Part shown: positions 17,656-19,644 of the stretch, in pieces
Position numbering within the stretch: the first letter of the stretch is position 1
Layout: each line of letters begins with the position of its first letter
Source of the DNA: Coemansia sp. RSA 922
Taxonomy: Eukaryota > Kickxellomycota > Kickxellomycetes > Kickxellales > Kickxellaceae
Direction: 5' to 3'
NCBI GenBank assembly: GCA_027577415.1
Contig: JANBQS010000375.1
Span: 1 to 19,644, forward strand
Length of the DNA: 19,644 nt
The notes under the pieces: generated by a model
Told to the model about the DNA's origin: nothing
Database searches by the model: none
Seen by the model: the letters and a program-made list of their open reading frames with translations, nothing else
Position numbers and translations under genes: made by a program

Positions 17656-18525
17656 ATGAGTACTCCCGGATTCTCTGGATTTTCCACACCACGTCGTCGG
17701 CCCACGACGCCAGGCCGTCGTGACCACATACTCCCCTCATTTAACAGTCCAGCATCAGCCAAGCTCTCCCGGCTATTAGAATCTACGCCTTTAGAAGAGC
17801 TACCCCAAGAGGCACTACCCACAGACTACGATCCACCACGAGTCTGGTTCCAACGAGACGAGGATAAACGTCAGAACAGCGAGTTCACTAGACGCGTAGA
17901 CGAAATGGTAACCGAGCTAAAACGACTCTTACGGGAACGGCGTCTAGAACACGAACACCAAGTACAAGAAGCTTTGGAGCGAGAGACAAGAATGGCACGA
18001 GACATGGAGTCTTTGGAGACTGAGCACCGGGGCGTATTGGATGCACTGAAAGACGAGCTGGGGGCTGAGGACGAGTTGAGTAGGATGGTGGGTAAACTGC
18101 AAGTCACTGAAAAATCCAGTCGTGAGGCGGTTGTCCGCTTGGTTAAAAGGAAAGAGGAGTTGGAGGTGGTTCTGGCTGGTAAGCAGCGGGTTGTGGATGA
18201 GAGGCGGGAGGTTATTAGGGTGCAGAGGGAGAAGAATGTGCCGGAACTAAAGTTCTTTGAAGAGAGGATGGGTCTGACAGTGGTTGGTGGTGGTACACCG
18301 TCGTTGCTCTCGTTTGTGTTTACTCTGATCTCATTGTCTGATCCTCAGCGCCCATTTACTATTACTTTGGACTTGTCGCAGCGTGAGTACCAGGCTACGC
18401 ACTGCTCGCCTCGGCTGGACGGACTCGCGGCGCACATGGAGTGGCTAAACACGACGCGCGATTTCCACGGATTCCTCAAGCGTATTCGTAACGACTTTAG
18501 CACACTTTACAACGAAACTATCTAA
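17656..18525 (+). CDS. SPC25: Kinetochore protein Spc25 (Ndc80 complex)
   Basis: 289 aa, single exon, ATG at 17656. The N-terminal 60 residues are Pro/Ser/Thr/Arg-rich with two full CDK consensus sites (T11-P-R-R, T18-P-G-R). Residues about 65-200 form a long charged coiled coil. The C-terminal globular domain (about 200-289) shows the Spc25 pattern: PELKFFEERMGL, then SFVFTLISLSDPQRPFTITLDLS, YQATHCSPRLDGL, and WLNTTRDFHGFLKRIRNDF. By family it pairs with Spc24 at the inner end of the Ndc80 complex, linking outer kinetochore microtubule binding to Mis12/CENP-T. Length is close to fungal Spc25 proteins. An ACGCGT box lies upstream. The 3' end converges with the next gene, 33 bp apart. I am confident in the C-terminal domain; the long disordered N-terminal extension is less usual. 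Confidence 0.85.
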   Translation: MSTPGFSGFSTPRRRPTTPGRRDHILPSFNSPASAKLSRLLESTPLEELPQEALPTDYDPPRVWFQRDEDKRQNSEFTRRVDEMVTELKRLLRERRLEHEHQVQEALERETRMARDMESLETEHRGVLDALKDELGAEDELSRMVGKLQVTEKSSREAVVRLVKRKEELEVVLAGKQRVVDERREVIRVQREKNVPELKFFEERMGLTVVGGGTPSLLSFVFTLISLSDPQRPFTITLDLSQREYQATHCSPRLDGLAAHMEWLNTTRDFHGFLKRIRNDFSTLYNETI

Positions 18526-18558
18526 ATCATAATCAATAACAGTAAGTATATTATTTAA
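18526..18558. terminator. Compact convergent 3' interval
   Basis: 33 AT-rich bases between the SPC25 stop and the stop of the minus-strand gene. Both mRNAs must have 3' UTRs running into each other's coding region or overlapping here. Confidence 0.4.
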
Positions 18559-19644
18559 TCATTTTAGTTTCATAAACACCATGTAATAGGCGTGTACTAT
18601 AGGCAGATGTTCGGGATGATCTAGGAAGCATTTTTCCTCAACGTATTTATCTCTACTCTCCACGTCGTCTCTTTTCCTGGCGTGTCCATGTTCCACAACG
18701 ACGATAAACTCTTTAAGACGCAAACGGATAGCACCCACAGCTCTCTGGACGTCCTCCAAGACTAGCATACCGAGAGGCCAGAGTTTTCCGTTTTCGTCTC
18801 TGATATCCTGAGTACCCAGCACCAATAGGCCAGCAGGACACAGTCTACGACTAGCGTCATGAGTTATTTGCACCAGCGCTCTACGATAGGCAGCAATATG
18901 GTGGAGTTGGAACTGCGAGTTGGGAATATGCGGGACGACTATAAGCGACAGTGGCACTGAGGAGCGTGGTGGCATTGTGAGGAGTTTGAGGTAATGGGCG
19001 GTATCTGAGCTATCCTCGCCTAGTTCAGAGACTAGGCCCAGGTGTAGGAGTTGTGCTCGGTTCTGCTGGATCTGTCTCTGTCTGCGTCTCTCATAGTCTC
19101 CGGCACGAGTGCCGTTATCCTGAAACTCGACGCTACTCGTGGAATCGTCAGAGTCAGAGTCACTAGGCAGTGGGGCAACGGGTTCGTTGGAGGTCAGGAG
19201 TAGATCAACGTGTTCCCAGTTGGAATTGTCGCGGCCAAATCGCTCAACCATACGGGACATACAGAGCTGAGGGAATGTGTACCTATGGTGTCGATCGAAT
19301 GACCAGACACTGCCCATGACAACGCTTTTACGCTCAATGGGCGAGGGCGGGACCTCTCTCAGCACACGCTCAAAAGCGATTCCATCTACGTCTCCGCTAC
19401 GCTCCTCGTAATAGTCGTCGGGCAGGTACATGAGATCGACTTTGTGGCGCGGGATCTTGCGCAAGGTAGCGATAAACTCGTGGGTGAACATGAGAAAATC
19501 AAATTGCACACACAGGTACGTACCCAGCCCGAACGCCTGACAGTATCTCTGGCGCTTGACGATGAGTTCGTCTAGAACAAAGCCATAGGCGATGTAGCTG
19601 CGGATAAGCTGGAAACTCACAGGTATGTAAAAGCACTCGGCCCT
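18559..19644 (-). CDS. Unrecognised protein, possibly SAM-methyltransferase-like C-terminal half; 5' end beyond window
   Basis: The frame is open from the window edge (19644) to TGA at 18561-18559, 361 codons in view. An apparent start at 19620 is GTG and the frame continues upstream as RAECFYIPV, so the gene is cut. The N-terminal part in view is hydrophobic/aromatic (RSYIAYGFVLDELIVKRQR, YLCVQFDFLMFTHEFIATLRK) and looks like a compact conserved domain. A central acidic-serine linker (DSDSDDSTSS) follows, then SLIVVPHIPN, AYRRALVQITHDASRRLCPAGLLVLGTQDIRDENGKLWPLGMLVLEDV, then LRLKEFIVVVEHG and HLPIVHAYYMVFMKL. The 'helix - P-G-L-L-V-L-G - DIRD-GKLWPL' pattern recalls the C-terminal half of class I methyltransferases, including N4/N6-amino methylases; no SAM-binding motif I or catalytic DPPY is visible here. 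Function is unassigned. It ends 33 bp from SPC25. Confidence 0.72.
   Translation of the reverse strand, partial: RAECFYIPVSFQLIRSYIAYGFVLDELIVKRQRYCQAFGLGTYLCVQFDFLMFTHEFIATLRKIPRHKVDLMYLPDDYYEERSGDVDGIAFERVLREVPPSPIERKSVVMGSVWSFDRHHRYTFPQLCMSRMVERFGRDNSNWEHVDLLLTSNEPVAPLPSDSDSDDSTSSVEFQDNGTRAGDYERRRQRQIQQNRAQLLHLGLVSELGEDSSDTAHYLKLLTMPPRSSVPLSLIVVPHIPNSQFQLHHIAAYRRALVQITHDASRRLCPAGLLVLGTQDIRDENGKLWPLGMLVLEDVQRAVGAIRLRLKEFIVVVEHGHARKRDDVESRDKYVEEKCFLDHPEHLPIVHAYYMVFMKLK

Overview
The window is nuclear DNA of a fungus. It has spliceosomal introns with GT..AG borders and YTRAY-type branch sites, a fungal P-type plasma-membrane proton pump, a fungal-style Atg17, an epsin and the kinetochore protein Spc25. 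Introns are few, protein-coding stretches are long and open, and intergenic DNA is rich in homopolymer and pyrimidine tracts. The proton pump is closer to the basidiomycete/plant-like type than to yeast Pma1 (for example DGTMMTIS-DRVKPS after M6 and KGMSQ instead of KGAP). I therefore lean towards a basidiomycete or an early-diverging ('zygomycete') fungus rather than an ascomycete; this is an inference with low confidence.

Layout: (1) 1-6749 holds three genes in a row on the minus strand: PMA1-type H+-ATPase (two exons, a 604-bp intron), ATG17 (single exon) and an ENTH-domain epsin (three exons, 3' end beyond the window). (2) 6750-10167 is about 3.4 kb with no gene I can support. It carries the PMA1 promoter and several palindromic sites. 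(3) 9968-11672 holds two tandem copies of a small orphan gene on the minus strand (93 and 103 aa). Their promoters and 3' flanks are clearly related while the proteins have diverged strongly. (4) 12197-16420 is a 1407-aa xanthine dehydrogenase/purine hydroxylase family molybdo-flavoprotein (minus) with a likely 59-bp leader intron. All cofactor motifs are intact, but two residues that contact the purine in classical XDH are changed (Arg to His, Thr to Asp). (5) 17006-17437 (plus) is an unrecognised reading frame broken by one in-frame TAA. (6) 17656-18525 is SPC25 (plus), convergent at 33 bp with (7) a minus-strand gene at 18559-19644, cut by the window edge, unrecognised but with a possible SAM-methyltransferase-like C-terminal half.

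The genes do not form one pathway; this is ordinary eukaryotic gene order. The points most worth a second look are the orphan tandem pair, the altered active site of the XDH-like enzyme, and the broken frame next to SPC25.
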